Source: Cristatella mucedo
Lineage: Eukaryota; Bryozoa; Phylactolaemata; Cristatellidae
Assembly (NCBI GenBank): GCA_009760855.2
Contig: WPIO01000008.1
Location: 10,868,501 to 10,932,500, forward strand
DNA: 64,000 nt
Direction: 5' to 3'
Made by a program: the position numbers and the translations under genes. Each line of letters begins with the position of its first letter. Position 1 is the stretch's first letter. Positions 45,465-58,240 of the stretch are shown piece by piece. Below the pieces are notes generated by a model, which saw only the letters and a program-made list of their open reading frames with translations, had not been told where the DNA came from and made no database searches.

Positions 45465-46680
45465 TCAAAGAACAGCTCGCAAGGACTCGGCACTGCTGTG
45501 AGGAATGGGTGCATTTTTAGCTTCTTCTTAAATTCAAGTAAGGGGATTTAATGGGATCAGTCTGGAGTGAGTTCTAGGCTTTAGGAGAATAATTACTAAA
45601 GGCACGGTTTCCAAAAAATTTGAGGTTGTTTCGAGTTACGTCTAAACGACTTGAGTCAGAAGAGCGAGTGGTACGATACCTAGCCTCGTTGGGGAGTAGC
45701 TCTGACATGTTGGCTGACGCAAGAGGATGAAGGGACCTAAAATTGTGTGACCGAACAATGAATTAGAGACGCCACTTTAAAGAAAGCCAGTGCTTGCAAG
45801 AGAGAAGTGATGTGGTATGACAGCTGCGAAGCTCTATGCAGACAAGCCACGCAGCAGATCTGTAGGCCTGCGGTGGGTGCCTTATTGCGAAGGCCGAAAC
45901 ATCTACAAGTAGCGAGTTTCTTAAGTCAAGATGGATTGTTAAAAATGCAGAGATTAAATAGGGAGACTTGGCAGTAGAGTTCATGTGGTCGTCTAGCAAA
46001 AGGTCTCTTTAAAACTATACTGTCAGATTTCATGCAGATGATACCAGCCATAAGCTGGCCGACCCCATTTTTGTGGATAGATATTCTGATTTCTGAGTCA
46101 CACTAACTTCACCCACAACTAGTAAGTTGTTTGTACCTTTATTTAATGCAATAAAGTTGGTTACCATCCAAGTACGTATGTTAGCAATACGTGCATTGAG
46201 GCAATTGAGAGTTTGACTAGGTGAAAGGCAGGTAGGGACCACAGCACAGATTTAGCTATGCGTCATCTGCTGCATAGAAATGAAATCCTAGATTTGGCTA
46301 GGCCTTTAAATTAGTAACAGGTAGAGTAAGAACCGTGAGGAAATTGGACCAAGCAAACAGCCCAAGAGTAACCCGTACTTTGGAGGCAATTCGGATGATT
46401 GATGCCAATTGAAATCACCAGTTGACACTGGAGTCTCCAACTGAGATTGTACCTAAACCATTGAAATACAATGCAATGGATGCCCGTGTGAGATTAGAGG
46501 CACCCGAGAAGGACTTCGTCATCAATAGTATCAAACTCAGCAGAAATAGCAAACAAAAAATAGAAGGAGTCGCAATCTCACTCTACATTATTGAGAAGGT
46601 TGTTATAAATTCTCAACAATGCTGACTCTATGAGGTGGGCAGTCCTGTAGCAATACAGCAACTTACTGGCTAGATTCGAA
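45465..46680 (-). mobile_element. LINE family A copy, RT motif A to C-terminus
   Basis: Minus-strand order: AISAEFDTIDDEVLLGCL near 46500-46560 (motif A), a LQWF...-like block near 46440, FYAADDA near 46270 (catalytic pair shifted by an extra Ala), IANIRTWMVTNFIALNKG near 46150, then DDHMNS and C-terminal blocks down to 45470. Many frame breaks; no 3' UTR or tail. Confidence 0.8.
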
Positions 46681-48085
46681 TTCTTAATAAATGAGTGGGG
46701 TTTCATAAATATTTATACATATTTGAGAATTCGCAAGGAATAGCACTTTTGCGAGTCTGCTGTATTTTTGGCCTAAGGACGTTAGCAAGAAGCCGCTACA
46801 GTGCGTTTGTAAGAGTAGCCTCTAAGCTGATAACTTTCTTAAAACCTTATGTGTTACTCAGATTCAGACCTATATCGGCCGGTAGGACGACTGAATATTC
46901 AAGTGCTAGCCCACTTCATCTAAACTGGTTATTTCAGGATTAATACTGAGAAACGGCATGCCGTCAGCGTTGCCCAAAAAAGACCAATCAAGGGATCACG
47001 TTTCGGGAATCTGCTGGTGCATTAAGTTAAGCTACAAGAGTTTCTTGTTTGTTTTTGTGCAGCAACCCCGCATACTGTCTGACTGAATCAGGCAAGACTA
47101 GATAGCGACGGTGCAGACGATGAACATTGGTAGGAAGCAGTCACGATCTCGCTCGTGCAATGGTACATTTTGGCTTACTCCTACTTCTAGTTGTGCACTA
47201 ATAGTGTTGTAGTTTGCAGATTGTTTCACGGATCTATCGAGACCGAGCCGAAGCTAATGGCGCTTGCCTATCTTCAGCCAAATCACTTGCTGACGACTTC
47301 AATTTATGATAAGCCATGACGTCATTAAACCATTAAAGCAATAGTTCACAACTGCATACCTAGACGTTACGGTCGGACACAACACATTTCAGCAGCACTC
47401 TATTATTATTAGCTAATTTGGTGCAAAGCTTGGGATTCCTCATTGATTTAGCTTAAATCAGCTGTAGTAATGCGAAATTTCTGTCATTTGGTCGCATACC
47501 GATTTTCTAAAAAAAATAATCTATATATTGGTTTAGTAACAAGACAGTCTTTATTCTTGAAACCAAAATTCTGAAATCCCAAAACATTGCCCTGGCCCAA
47601 GAGCTTAGATTTTTTTGTACATACACTCTGCGGCTTTATCTATTATTGCTACATTATTCTGAAAAAGTGGATTCCTAATCCGTATGTTACATTATCTGCT
47701 GTTGCAAAATATCAAATAAGGCCAGTACCGGTTAGGCAACACGTTGGGCCAAGGATAGCAAAGGGCACTTCAAAAAAAACTACAGCAAAAAATCTTAGCA
47801 TTTATTTGACACAAACTTGTCAGGTTGCGCGGAAATAGGACATGATTTAGTAGTTGGCGACGGTCGGAGACTGTGCTTAGGAATATGGGCGGCCCATGTT
47901 GCTGTCCCTATTGAAGCGGGTGGGAAATACCTCTTTTCCCGTGGCTCCGCCGGTGGACATAACCTGAAATAGCAAATTAAAACCTGCGAGCCTCAGCTAT
48001 GTAGTCATAAAGCTTCTTAAGTCCGATAAAACTTAAATGAGGGTAAGAAAACTATAAAGCCAGTCAAAATTTCACTTTTCAAAAA
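46681..48085. other. No feature recognised
   Basis: Two frames of about 80 codons (46695 and 47587, +) have no recognisable domain. No repeat seen. Confidence 0.4.
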
Positions 48086-48089
48086 GCTG

Positions 48090-49452
48090 TAGTCAGGTCA
48101 CTTCTCGAGAAAGCGACACTAGACCAAGAGAACTTAAGCAATTACCGCCTGTCTTCATTCTCCCATTTCTATCAAAGACAATGAAACGAGTCGTGGTGGA
48201 CCAGTTGAACTCATATATTGAAACTTCAAAAACCTTGCTAGTAAATTCCAGTCTGGCTTTAGAGCTAATCACTCCACAGAATCAGCATTGCTTAGGGTGT
48301 ACAGTGACCTACTTAGGAATGCAGACATGGGTAGAGTATCTCTGCTCGTTTTGCTAGATCTTTCGGCAGCTTTTGATACTATCGATCACCAAGTACTTCT
48401 AGAGCGCCTCTCATCTCGCCAGGGCATCACTGGCACTGCTCTGCAGTGGTTCAGGTCCTATCTCAGTGGGAGACTCCAGAGTATTGACGTGAATGGACGA
48501 AGATCATCCGAGGTACCTCTGAAATTTGGGGTACCACAGGGCTCGTGTTACGTCCGATCCTTTTCACAGTTTATACTCTCCCTCTAGCCGATGCGATTGC
48601 CAAGCACGATCTAGGCGGACGACACTTAGTTGTACCTTTGCTTTGAACCCTTCCAGTTCTCGAGCATGTCGAATTCTTTCAACTCACTTGCTGCCTGTAT
48701 TGATGACATTCGTACATGAATGGCAGCAAATTTTCTTAAATTAAATGATGATAAAACTAACTTACTGGTTGTGGGCAAACCCAGTGCGATTCAGAAATTG
48801 GAAAGGCTGAGGCTCAAATTCGGCTCTTCCAGCATATCTTCTGTTGAATCAGTTCGAAATCTAGGTGTCGTGTTCCAAAGTGACCTTTCGTTAGACGACC
48901 ACATCACCTCAACAGTCAAATCTGCCTACTTTCAGCTACATAACATTGCTAGAATTCGGGCTTGTTTAGATGAGGATATCACATCTAAGTTGGTCCATGC
49001 ATTTGTGACATCCCGTCTTGACTTCTGTAACTCACTGCTTGCTGGCCTACCAGAATGTGAAATCAGGCGCTTACAGCTGTGCAAAACTCTGCAGCTATGG
49101 TTGTCTGTCGTGAGCGTCGTAGTTGCCACATCACACCACTTCTCGCCGACCTGCACTGGCTACCAGTCAAGCAACGGATCGAATTCAAGGTTTTGTCGCT
49201 CACTTTTAGGTCACTTCATTCTATGGCTCCAGCCTATCTCTCAGATCTATTCTCCCACCAAGCCAAGCATCGTACGACCCGCTTTTCGGAATCCAAAAGT
49301 TAATCAATACCTCGTACAAACCTCAAATCCTTTGGAAACCGTGCATTCAGTTCGCCGGCTCTCAGAGCCTGGAACTCACTCTCGACTTGCGTCACGACAT
49401 CACCTAACATGACCACATTTAAAAAGAAATTAAAAAAACACATCTATTTAGG
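48090..49452 (+). mobile_element. LINE family A copy, best-preserved reverse transcriptase region
   Basis: Pre-RT 'LSNYRLSSFSHF' (48135) leads to FQSGFRANHSTESALL, motif A LLDLSAAFDTIDHQVLL (48350-48400), LQWFRSYLSGRLQSI, FGVPQGS (48525), then a deletion that removes part of the YADD block (near 48615), LNDDKTNLLVVG, VRNLGVVFQSDLSLDDHIT, and a C-terminal block in a shifted frame (LLADLHWLPVKQRIEFKVL, 49145-49200). Interrupted by at least four frameshifts or stops. Its 3' UTR is absent: homology ends at 49452, exactly at the MITE. Confidence 0.9.
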
Positions 49453-49706
49453 ACCTTATAATTTATCTGGACTCTTTGATTCCATTCTCCAGCTTTTGCT
49501 CAAAATCAAGCTTTCCTTTCACCGTTTCTAATTAGCATGCCGGTGATACCTCTTGCAGAAGTACTTTTATAGGAAGCTTCTTTTCGAATGTGCTGACTTG
49601 TTTTATAGTTAATAGATCATATTCGAGAACTATCTTAGTCGTCTTCAAAGTAGGACTGCGCTTCTTTAAAATACCCTCACATGCTAGTCCAGATAAATTA
49701 TAAGGT
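49453..49706. mobile_element. MITE, 254 bp, perfect 21-bp terminal inverted repeats
   Basis: Begins ACCTTATAATTTATC and ends with the exact complement at 49686-49706. The interior has no ORF beyond chance. Left flank is LINE family A sequence; right flank is not, so the LINE did not simply resume. Target duplication could not be settled. The superfamily cannot be named from the termini alone. Confidence 0.75.
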
Positions 49707-51292
49707 AAGGGCGCATTCGCGCGCAATTTTTTCGCATGCGCAAATCCTTGATTCCATGAACTACACAATTGTGCTTGTTGCTAGTAGAATTTCATCGTTA
49801 GCATGTCGTTAGTAGAACGCACCACTAAAACTCGTTAAAAACTAAGGGCTACGAAAATACTATACTGCAAACAGACCAACTTTTTGTTTGGAAACAGATA
49901 GAGTGGCTTTGATCCACGGGTTTAATGGCATTTCAGAATGCTAGTTAATGTATGTGTGCGACAGGGCACAGCGCATTTTAATCCCAGGATCCGAGTTAGC
50001 AAAGCTCAAAGTAACCCGCCAGAAAATTTCTCCAAAGCACCTGATACAGATAAGTTGCATTAGTAATCATTCGAGCAAAGCAGAACAGTCAACTGTCACA
50101 GCGTGTGCAGTACGTACTAATCCCTCAATGCAAGGAAGGGGAGGGACAGAAGGCACAATCTCCAAACTAATTCATGCGAGCGAGTTGGTTCGGGACAATG
50201 TATGGACCGAGAATGGAGAGACAAAAGAAGCCTGCAATTTGCGTATCGGGGACAGCTGAAAGAGTGCCTTTGTGCAAATATATGACTTTGCTAAAGAGTG
50301 CCACGGAGAACGTTTAGTCCAGATTTTTACTCTTATTAGACAACCAAAATCTGCAAGAGGATGCTTTTTCTAGCAATTCAATGCCTACCCCAGCTCCACC
50401 GCAATTTTTCAGCAGATTTGCTAGGCACGGGCAACATTAAAATCGTTTAAAAAAAATCAGCATTTACATGTACAGTCTAATAGTTCAATATGCGCGCACC
50501 TATTTTTAGTTTTTTCATTATTTCGAAAAAGAATCTTATAACTAATTTCAGACTTACCTATTGGTTGGCAAATAATGAGACGAATGGATTGTTTTCCTCA
50601 GCGAGCCTTCATTTGTCGTACTGGGTTTCTGGAGCCCTCATTCTGCACAACGCTTCATGCCAGCCTAGCGCTGGAATTTGTCGACGTAACCTTGGAACGA
50701 CGTGCGAAAAAAAAGTAGCTACACATGTGAATCGCGCTCTTGAAACCAATCTACCGTCCCATATATGATATATGATCGTGATTAAATTTAAAACATCACG
50801 TACCTCTCTCAGCTCAGTGACATTAATGATAAGGCTCAGTTCCATGAAGGAGAATACTAGCCTTACTTAGTGTCACCATTCTTGTTCCGGTCTCAGTTAA
50901 GTCGCTCACTCCTCTTTTCGTTGCAGCCGTGATGTACCCTTGCCATCAAGTGAAACATATTTCGAGAGCCTTTTCTATTCGAGTCGGCCCACCAATTCAG
51001 CTTTTCTAGTCTCCAGTAGTACTGGCTGACGACTGACACCGAAACCATGCTGGTTATATAATACGCTGCGGCTTATTGTCATTAAAGGTTGTCACAGCGG
51101 GCAAACAAAATTATTTCATCAATCCACTTTGAACAGACGTATCGATTTAAAAGCAGACCGGCAGGCACATAACTCAGAAGAAGCAATATATTGACATATG
51201 CGTGCAATGCTCATTAGGCTGAGTGCTTTCACTCGTAACCTGGTATGGATTTTATTGAAATATCGCTTAGCGGCTCAAAGAGGCTATTGTTG
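49707..51292. other. No feature recognised
   Basis: A 103-codon frame (49948-50259, +) and smaller ones show no domain. No repeat beyond short runs. Confidence 0.4.
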
Positions 51293-52350
51293 TAATAATA
51301 ATAATAACATAATAATAATAATAATGCACTAGATAAAGCACCCTCCGAGAACTCAATCTCTTTCTAGGCGCTTTACATTTGCTGCAAAGTGAAACGCAAT
51401 TGAATGGTGAGTAATATCATGCTTGATAAACAACATGAATAACATGACTAGGGGTGACATGCACAGGGTCAGCATGCAAGTGTGGTTCGTGGCAGCATGC
51501 ACAGTGTCAGCACGCATAAGCACATGAAGGACGAATCAGAGGGACCCACTAAATGCTGTCCTAAATAGGTGCGTTTTAAGTTCTTTTTAAATGTGGTCAA
51601 GTCAGGGGATGTTGTGAAGCAAGTTAGGAGGAAGTTCTAAGCTTTCAGGGTATACGAACTAAATGCACGGTCTCCAAAGGATTTGAGGTTTGCACGAGGT
51701 ATTGGTAAACTGTTGGACTCCGAAAAGCGGGTGGTACGATACTTGGCCTGGTGGGGGAGTATATCTGATAGATAGGCAAGAGCCAAAGAATGAAGTGACC
51801 TAAAAGTGAGCGACGAAACGTTGAAGTCGATCCGTTGCTTGACTGGTAGCCAGTGCAGGTCGGCGAGAAGTGATGTGATGTGGCAACTGCGACGCTCACG
51901 ACAGATAAGCCTAGCTGCAGAGTTTTGCACCAGCTGTAATCGCCTGATTGCACATGCCGATAGGCCAGCAAGCAGTGAGTCGCAGAAGTCATACGGGATG
52001 TCACAAATACATTGACCAACTTAGACGTTGTATCCTTATCTAAACAAGCACAAATCAAATTTTAGCAATGTTATGTAGCTGAAAGTAGGCAGACTTGACT
52101 GTGGAGCTGATGTGGTCGTCTAACGAGAGATCACTTCAAAACATGACACCTAGATTTCGAGCTGATTCAACAAGAGATATGCTGGCAGAGCCAAGTTTGA
52201 GCGGCAGCCTTTCCGATTTCTGAATCACGCTGGGTTTGCCCATTTCTAGTAAGTTAGTTTTACAATCGTTTAGTTTTTGAAAATTTGCTTCCATTCATGT
52301 GCGGATGTCATCAATACATGCAGCAAGTGTTGTTGGTGGCGTCAGAAACT
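51293..52350 (-). mobile_element. LINE family A copy, post-RT region and complete 3' end
   Basis: The (AAT)n tail at 51293-51325 is followed by the complementary terminal stem-loop, full 3' UTR, and a C-terminal ORF: minus strand VQNSAARLICRERRSCHIT, LHWLPVKQRIDFNV, LAYLSDILPHQAKYRTTRF, FGDRAFSSYTLKA. Upstream it runs through DDHI...-like sequence and stops near 52350 just after the position of the catalytic YADD. Among the younger copies. Confidence 0.88.
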
Positions 52351-53400
52351 CTAGGCTTGGTCATAAGTAGCTATTTCACCGCAACCGTAATTGCCACACT
52401 AGACGCTCTGCTTAACGTTTTTGGGTTGAACTAGGTATTTAAACTGGATAATATGAATTCAAATTTTATAAAGAATTACAATTTCTCCAGCTAAATTACA
52501 ATTTATCCAGCTAAAATGCTTGATACTCACGCGATTATTTTGAATTTGAATATTTTAGACCATGCATGTAAGCTTCTAGCTGCCTAAAAGCTCAGGCAAA
52601 ATGACTAATCAGCTGGAAGAACCTCAATAAAACTAACTGTCTGTCACGGTTGCGAGCATAGCAACATACGTATATCCACATCCAGAGACCAGCTCATCAA
52701 GGTCTATTCCTACAGGTCGAATAAAGCTAGCATACACTACCCTCACATGTAAACGGCTATTAGGTAACTAGGTATATATAATATAGGTAGTAAGCATATC
52801 GCTAACGATCAGCAGCTGACAACGAATGAAAAAGCATTGTGTTTTACCGAGTAATTGTCCGTGTCAAATGCTTGTGGCAAACCAGTTAAACAGTAAGTAG
52901 TGTAAGATCATTGATCATTGAGATCATTGTGAGATGCACACGGAAAATCATTACTGCAGAAATTACATTAGCATCCTCAGACCAATAGCACTAACAACCA
53001 ATGAGCAGCCAGCCAATCACTAGCACTGAATGAGTATTCCACCAGCTCAGACCTGCTTCGCCAATCTTATAAAGAGACTGGAAGTTTGGCATTCGTTTTG
53101 ACCTCGGCCTAGCTACCTCGGCTGGCATTTTTTCCAGTCTAACCTATACGAAGAAGCCAAAGTAAACTCGCATAAAAGGAAGGAATATTCAGGTTGAATT
53201 CCGCTTTAATAAGTATTGGGCTGCAAACTAGCTAGCCATTTTCAAAGACCGCATATATTGTCGCAGAGGCTCAGCCAAAATAATTCGCTGGCGAGCAGAA
53301 CGTGGTGAAGACGGACCGTCCTGGTTAGGCTCCTCATTGTAATCATTTTTCATTGGGGGCTAATCTCTACTGCCATTGAATAGGTAAGTAAATAGCGTGG
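52351..53400. other. No gene; one short tandem duplication
   Basis: ATTACAATTTCTCCAGCTAA is repeated in tandem at about 52475-52516 with one change. Otherwise AT-rich, unassigned. Confidence 0.45.
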
Positions 53401-53424
53401 CCGTGATATCCCAAGTGGTAAGGT

Positions 53425-53800
53425 GCATTGAGATTATGGAGGGATTTGAGGAACATGAGATTTGTGTCAATATTATTGAGGTACATGAGTTCAGAGGGGA
53501 TGCTGCTAACTTAGTAATGGACTGTCTTGTTTTTTTTCTTGCCTATTGTGAATGAAGCTAGAGAAGTGATCGGCTAGATAATCACAAAGATGACTAGGTA
53601 ATGAGCTAATCTGGGAGGGTTTAAGGAGATGGTTGATCGTAGAAATCAGCATTTTTTTTATTGCGCATCTGTGATTCATTAACGATTTTTTAGAAACTTG
53701 ACGCCTTTGCTAGGATGGATTGGCATAGTCTACAGTAGTCTTTGTATGCCTGACGATGAACAGATAGTCTTGATCTTTTTTATTCTTTTTTAAGCCGGCA
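53425..53800 (-). mobile_element. LINE family A fragment, region upstream of RT
   Basis: TCAGAGGGGATGCTGCTAAC, GCTAGAGAAGTGATCGGCTA and GGAGATGGTTGA match 35550-35850 in the same orientation, i.e. the pre-RT part of the ORF (WDDIADRFSSFF region). No RT or 3' end is attached. It could be the distal piece of the copy at 51293-52350, separated by 1 kb of other sequence. Confidence 0.75.
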
Positions 53801-55418
53801 TTTAGTAGACCTATGTGGTTTTACTTCTGAATTACACTATAGGCCGTTTAGTCGCGTGTGCACTTTGAGCTCGGACAGAGGTTCAAACTCGTTAAGCACA
53901 TCAGCAGTGTCATGTTGTATCACTTTACCAATCTGACAGGTCGAAAGGGAGATTGAGCACCAGGGGCGAAGAAGATATTTTCGCTCTGACAGCGTCGATG
54001 TCAAAGTTCTTGATTTTTCGCGAGTAACAAATGATTTTGAATGCAGAGAACGTTTTGAACTATAGACTTAATGAGATCCGCCAATGATTAGATTAGCAGA
54101 ATTTGGCAATAATAGGAGATTATTGCACACACTTTGTGGGAGAATATTTGATTGCGTGTATGACTTGCAGCGGATGGAGTCATGCAAATGAGCCACTAGA
54201 CAACACGAGTCAGTCAGTGCACGAAATTTGTAAACTTAAAGCGCAAAGAGCTGGGCTTCAGTGCATCCCCACAAACCCTCAACTTTTCAGATATTCATGT
54301 CGTCAGCACTTCAGGTGGCTAGAGTCAGGTAAGTTGCCATTGCATATGCAGCGTTGCACAAGCGATTGCGGCTGCTATTTATCGCCTTCATTCCTGGCTC
54401 CTTCTTGCCAGTCCAATGTTTACCTTGCATTTAGTTTTACCTGGCGTGGGTATGCGGAACGACAATCAACGCATATTTTGGCTGAGCATGAACCTAATGG
54501 CAGACATCAGAAAGCAGTTAACAACACTGAGGTACCTAAATATTATTTATGAAGTCCGATCCATTCACTTTTAGGATGAGCCAATTCAGTAGCCATTTTA
54601 ATGTCGTACCCTTGCATAGTTGGTTGGTGTGCAGAGGCTCCAATATTTTGGCATTACACTCACCTGATTTAAGTCTTGAGGCATTAGCGCAGGGAGACTT
54701 GAAAATATAACATGACAGGCACTGCAAGAAGCTTTCTGTAGCCTCCAAAAACTCCAAGAAGAGCTGAGGAAATGCAGCAATCTTGAAATCAATTTTTTTT
54801 CTATCCGCTATTCTAAATCAACAGTATACGGCATACCATTATCACCACACCTATTATTGACAACAAGCAGTTCATTCTCAAGCATATACTGAGGGTTTGA
54901 AATAGTCACGTGATCAAGTCAAAGTACAGATATTGTCATTAGCATGTCCAAGTGAGTAGTGAGGTAGCTTATGAAAAATAGCATTATGGCTTTCTCATTA
55001 TTGAGTAAGATCAAATGTCTTTGCAGCTCAATGCACAATGATTCTCGATTGGGCTTCAAGTGAAACTTATCCAGCGATCAACTCTCGTAGGCTGTGCGGT
55101 TTTGTAGACGAATAAATTGAAATATGTACAATCATATAAACTCTGATTTATAGTAGCATAGACTTATTTTTCAACTCACTTCAACTTCCAATTAGTAGAC
55201 TTATTTCATTACCGTGCCTACTTGCAATTCCGATTGCTTGCTAGGTCTATTTATATCTACATCATGAAGATGGCCATACTATCACTATTTGGGCTGCTAG
55301 CGCTGATTCTTCATAGCTCTTAGCCTTCGTTCAACTTTCAGTGTCTTTCCTTTTATCAGCTCAAGTATAGGCTAAAATAGCTACTGTATATTGCATTATG
55401 GCTTATTCGTGTTGTACA
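53801..55418. other. No feature recognised apart from one open frame
   Basis: Apart from the frame at 54103-54552, nothing was supported: no splice-joined exons and no repeat with a second copy. Confidence 0.4.
54103..54552 (+). CDS. Open frame of 149 codons, unrecognised, probably chance
   Basis: The longest frame outside repeats. Rich in Cys and His but with no zinc-finger spacing, signal peptide or membrane segment that I recognise; the first codon is not ATG. By my rough estimate one frame of this length is expected by chance in a window of this size and composition. Listed so that it can be tested against transcripts. Confidence 0.12.
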   Translation: MAIIGDYCTHFVGEYLIACMTCSGWSHANEPLDNTSQSVHEICKLKAQRAGLQCIPTNPQLFRYSCRQHFRWLESGKLPLHMQRCTSDCGCYLSPSFLAPSCQSNVYLAFSFTWRGYAERQSTHILAEHEPNGRHQKAVNNTEVPKYYL

Positions 55419-55439
55419 CACGCTCGCACACACACACAT

Positions 55440-55471
<32 letters not shown>
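55419..55471. repeat. (CA)n(TA)n microsatellite
   Basis: About 20 CA units with a TA interruption, ending ATATATAT. Confidence 0.95.
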
Positions 55472-56105
55472 CTTGCTATGACCCAACGTGCTGTGAATAA
55501 AGTAGAAATGTTGCCTCGGGTCGAGCGGTAAGTACTGCTTGCTTCAGTGGTTTTGGACATGCGAATAAAGAGCTTCTGCAGTTAATCAATAGACGCGCCA
55601 TGAGTGTTAGATTGCTCGACCGACCCTACAGCTCGCCCCTGTGCCCGGTAAATACTATAAATTTGCCTATCTCTTACCGTCTGTCCCGAAAGGCCACTTT
55701 TGATTATCAGGTTTCATGCTCTACCTAATGAGACCTACTCAGAATTTAGTAAGCATCGTTAGTTAACCTCTAGGATGGTGATCGATTTGTTAACGAATGC
55801 GAGAAAAACGATGTTAAGCAGCATGTCTGCAAATGACGCTTGCGTTCTAGGCGATGCTAATGACTTGAGTCACTGCATAGACCTGCACCGTTACGACAGG
55901 ACTGATTAGGCAGGCCAGCGCATTACCGATATGTGATTTTATGCCTTGTAATTAGGGTAACCGTTAGTACAGCACTTAAAATTGGTTCAGCCAGCATGTC
56001 TACTTAACGCTCTGCCTCATACAGTCTGCATCATGCAGTCTGCCCTATTCAAAAATAAGCTTTCAGAAGATGCCTTATAAGATCCGCGGTCAGGTCTGTA
56101 TGGTT
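55472..56105. other. Unassigned, possibly decayed LINE
   Basis: Lies directly upstream of a + strand LINE 3' part. Some fragments may be its ORF, but no motif is clear enough to call. Confidence 0.3.
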
Positions 56106-56109
56106 TTCC

Positions 56110-56620
56110 GTTGCGCGGCGTTGCGAATATCACACTATGCAAACCTACCTGAACTGGCTCCCTGTCGGGACGCGGGACAAATCGTCTTCGAGGTCTTCTC
56201 GCGTACTTTTATGCCGCTAATTTCTCTTCTCTGACCTGACTATTAGAACTACTCCCCAATCGGGCTAGGCATCCTACCTTCCGGTTTACTGACTGAAGTC
56301 GTTAAACTGTTCATCGAACCACCCCCTAATCCTTTTAAGACTGTGACTTTACTTCTTATGCTTCCAAAGCCCGGAACTCACTCCCGACTGACGTCAAGAC
56401 ATCTCCTGACTTAATGAAATTGGAAAAAACAAGCTAAAAATGCATCTGTTTCTCACAACATTCGTTCGGTTCTTCTGAGTCGTCTTTTGCGTACTCATTT
56501 GTGCTGACATTTTCCGTGCTACCCCTTTACCATATTTACAAGCTTTCATTACAGAATACGTAAAGTACCTAGTAATCGATTCATCTTTCTGAGGACGCTA
56601 TATATGTTATTATTAATAAC
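56110..56620 (+). mobile_element. Decayed LINE family A copy, C-terminus and 3' end
   Basis: NWLPVGTRDKSSSRSSRVLL-like (compare LHWLPVKQRI), then CCCAATCGGGCTAGGCATCC, AAAGCCCGGAACTCACTCCC, AAAAATGCATCTGTTTCTCAC, and terminal AAAGTACCTAGTAATCGATTC ... GACGCTATAT with a TTATTATTAAT tail. Confidence 0.75.
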
Positions 56621-56696
56621 TATCTGAATTACTTTCTAGTCAGGATTCAAATTAACTTTTACTATAGCATGACTCATCATTTAACTACACTTTTAA

Positions 56697-56810
56697 GGAA
56701 CCTCAAATCCTTTGTAGACCGTGCTTTCAAATTGCATGCTCCTAAAGCCTGGAACTCAGTACTGCCTAAAGTCACGAAATATGTTTACTTTGCAGTTAAA
56801 ATAAATTTCC
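56697..56810 (+). mobile_element. LINE family A C-terminal fragment
   Basis: NLKSFVDRAFKLHAPKAWNS in one frame, matching the family's 'RAFSSYALKAWNSLP' block. It ends about 35 bases before the SINE at 56845. Confidence 0.65.
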
Positions 56811-56844
56811 GTAGAATTTGTTCCTTCCGCCTTATAAATTTTCT

Positions 56845-57089
56845 TTAGTGTGCTAATTTTCGCCGAAATTGTGCGTGTTATTACTGAACCAGTGGCTTGC
56901 ATACTTTCAGTCATATGGTGAGCCATGATGGCACACTAGGTAAGGCGGTTGCTTTCACGACCTCGGTCCCGAGGTCATGGGTTCGATTCCTGCGGTGGGC
57001 GATCCTTTATCGCTACTGCAAGCGGTGGTGATAGCCGTAAAGGCTCTTCTGTCGCTATACAAAAAGAGGCTGTTTAATCAGCTAGGATT
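56845..57089 (+). mobile_element. Young tRNA-derived SINE with 5' leader
   Basis: A box TGGCACACTAGG (56929-56940) and B box GGTTCGATTCC (56980-56990) sit in a tRNA-like 5' domain; the body follows to GCTAGGATT. Homology with 25694-25946 begins at 56845, about 75 bases before the expected Pol III start. Only scattered differences, so both inserted recently. Confidence 0.85.
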
Positions 57090-57910
57090 TGTTTTTATAT
57101 GAAAAGTGCCAACTAAGAGATTTCTTTCTCTTATGGGGATTATACATTTGTTCGATCACTTTTATTGATAATATCATTATAATTCACCTTTAGAGGACAC
57201 CGAGGTGAAGATATCGGTGAAAGCCACCCTACAATGTGCAGTAGTCAGTTGCTACGTGGCTAGCCAAACACAAGATGTATGGGTGCTTAACTATATTCCT
57301 CTTTGAGACGCAGTTCCTACTCTAAATAGGCCAATCAGGCTATGACAATCGCCGTATTGGCCTGAGATCGCCTGAGACAATCAGCGCTGTGCTACTTTCT
57401 TCAATGAAAGTCTTTTTTAACGAGTGATATTTTTGCACTTTTGTCTTCATATTAAACAAGACAAGTACGTAGCCGACCTGATTTTATAAGTCTTTACGAA
57501 CATAACCTTGCCCAATTCAGCCGTATTTATAACTAGAACTAGAAACTGCGAAACTTCGGCGTGATTTGTCAGCAAGATTCTGACAGCACTAGAGGTTGCA
57601 AGTGTTCCTGAATTACGAGCAGCTCACTGCCTCTGGACTCGCTTCGCTGAGTGATAGTAGTTCCGTCACGGAAGTCAACGCTGCGCCACCTTGCGTCGTG
57701 ACGGACATTCTCGCTTTAATTAGAAGAGATAATCGATAGAAACCGACATGATTTGTTCAAAAGGTTAGCTGGATATCTAAAGCATTATAATATATGTATA
57801 TTATTATTTGAGTAGGCGTAATTTGGGCTTCGATCCGTAGGTTTTTGCAGAGCTGAAGTTATGCTTAAAGACCGCTATATTTTAGCTTCACTTAAAGACC
57901 GTTTGCGACA
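57090..57910. other. No gene; small inverted repeat
   Basis: CCGTCACG (57663) and CGTGACGG (57697) could form a short hairpin. Nothing else recognised. Confidence 0.4.
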
Positions 57911-58240
57911 TAAAGATTTTTCTCGTCAGGTCCTATACTGTGGAACTTGCCTGTACAATTCTTACGCAAGGACATTAACTCTCCTGCTACCGACTGTGGC
58001 ATATCCTTTCCAGCCATCTTGAGCTTCTACTTCCATACTGCGCACCGTCTTAACTTCCCTTCTGACTCAATTATGCTACTCACTTTCTCTTTGTTGCGTG
58101 AGATAATGTCTGTTAGCTACCATAGCGTGCCTGCTTAGGCTTTGAGTGCGCTACTGAAAACTCTCCTGCTAACACACACTTAACCTTTGTGGCTTTGTGG
58201 ATTTACAGTACTACAGTAGGAGATAAATTACATTACACTA
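57911..58240 (+). mobile_element. Family B LINE 3' end, moderately decayed
   Basis: The + strand encodes LWNLPVQFLRKDINSPATD, CGISFPAILSFYFHTAHRL, matching the family B C-terminus at 41.6 kb, with a single open frame to 58138, then a 3' flank and an ATTACATTACAC tail. Confidence 0.75.

Noticed and set aside
56917-57000. Functional tRNA gene
   Set aside because: A and B boxes are present but the acceptor stem does not close and the unit is repeated with a conserved non-tRNA body, so it is a SINE.
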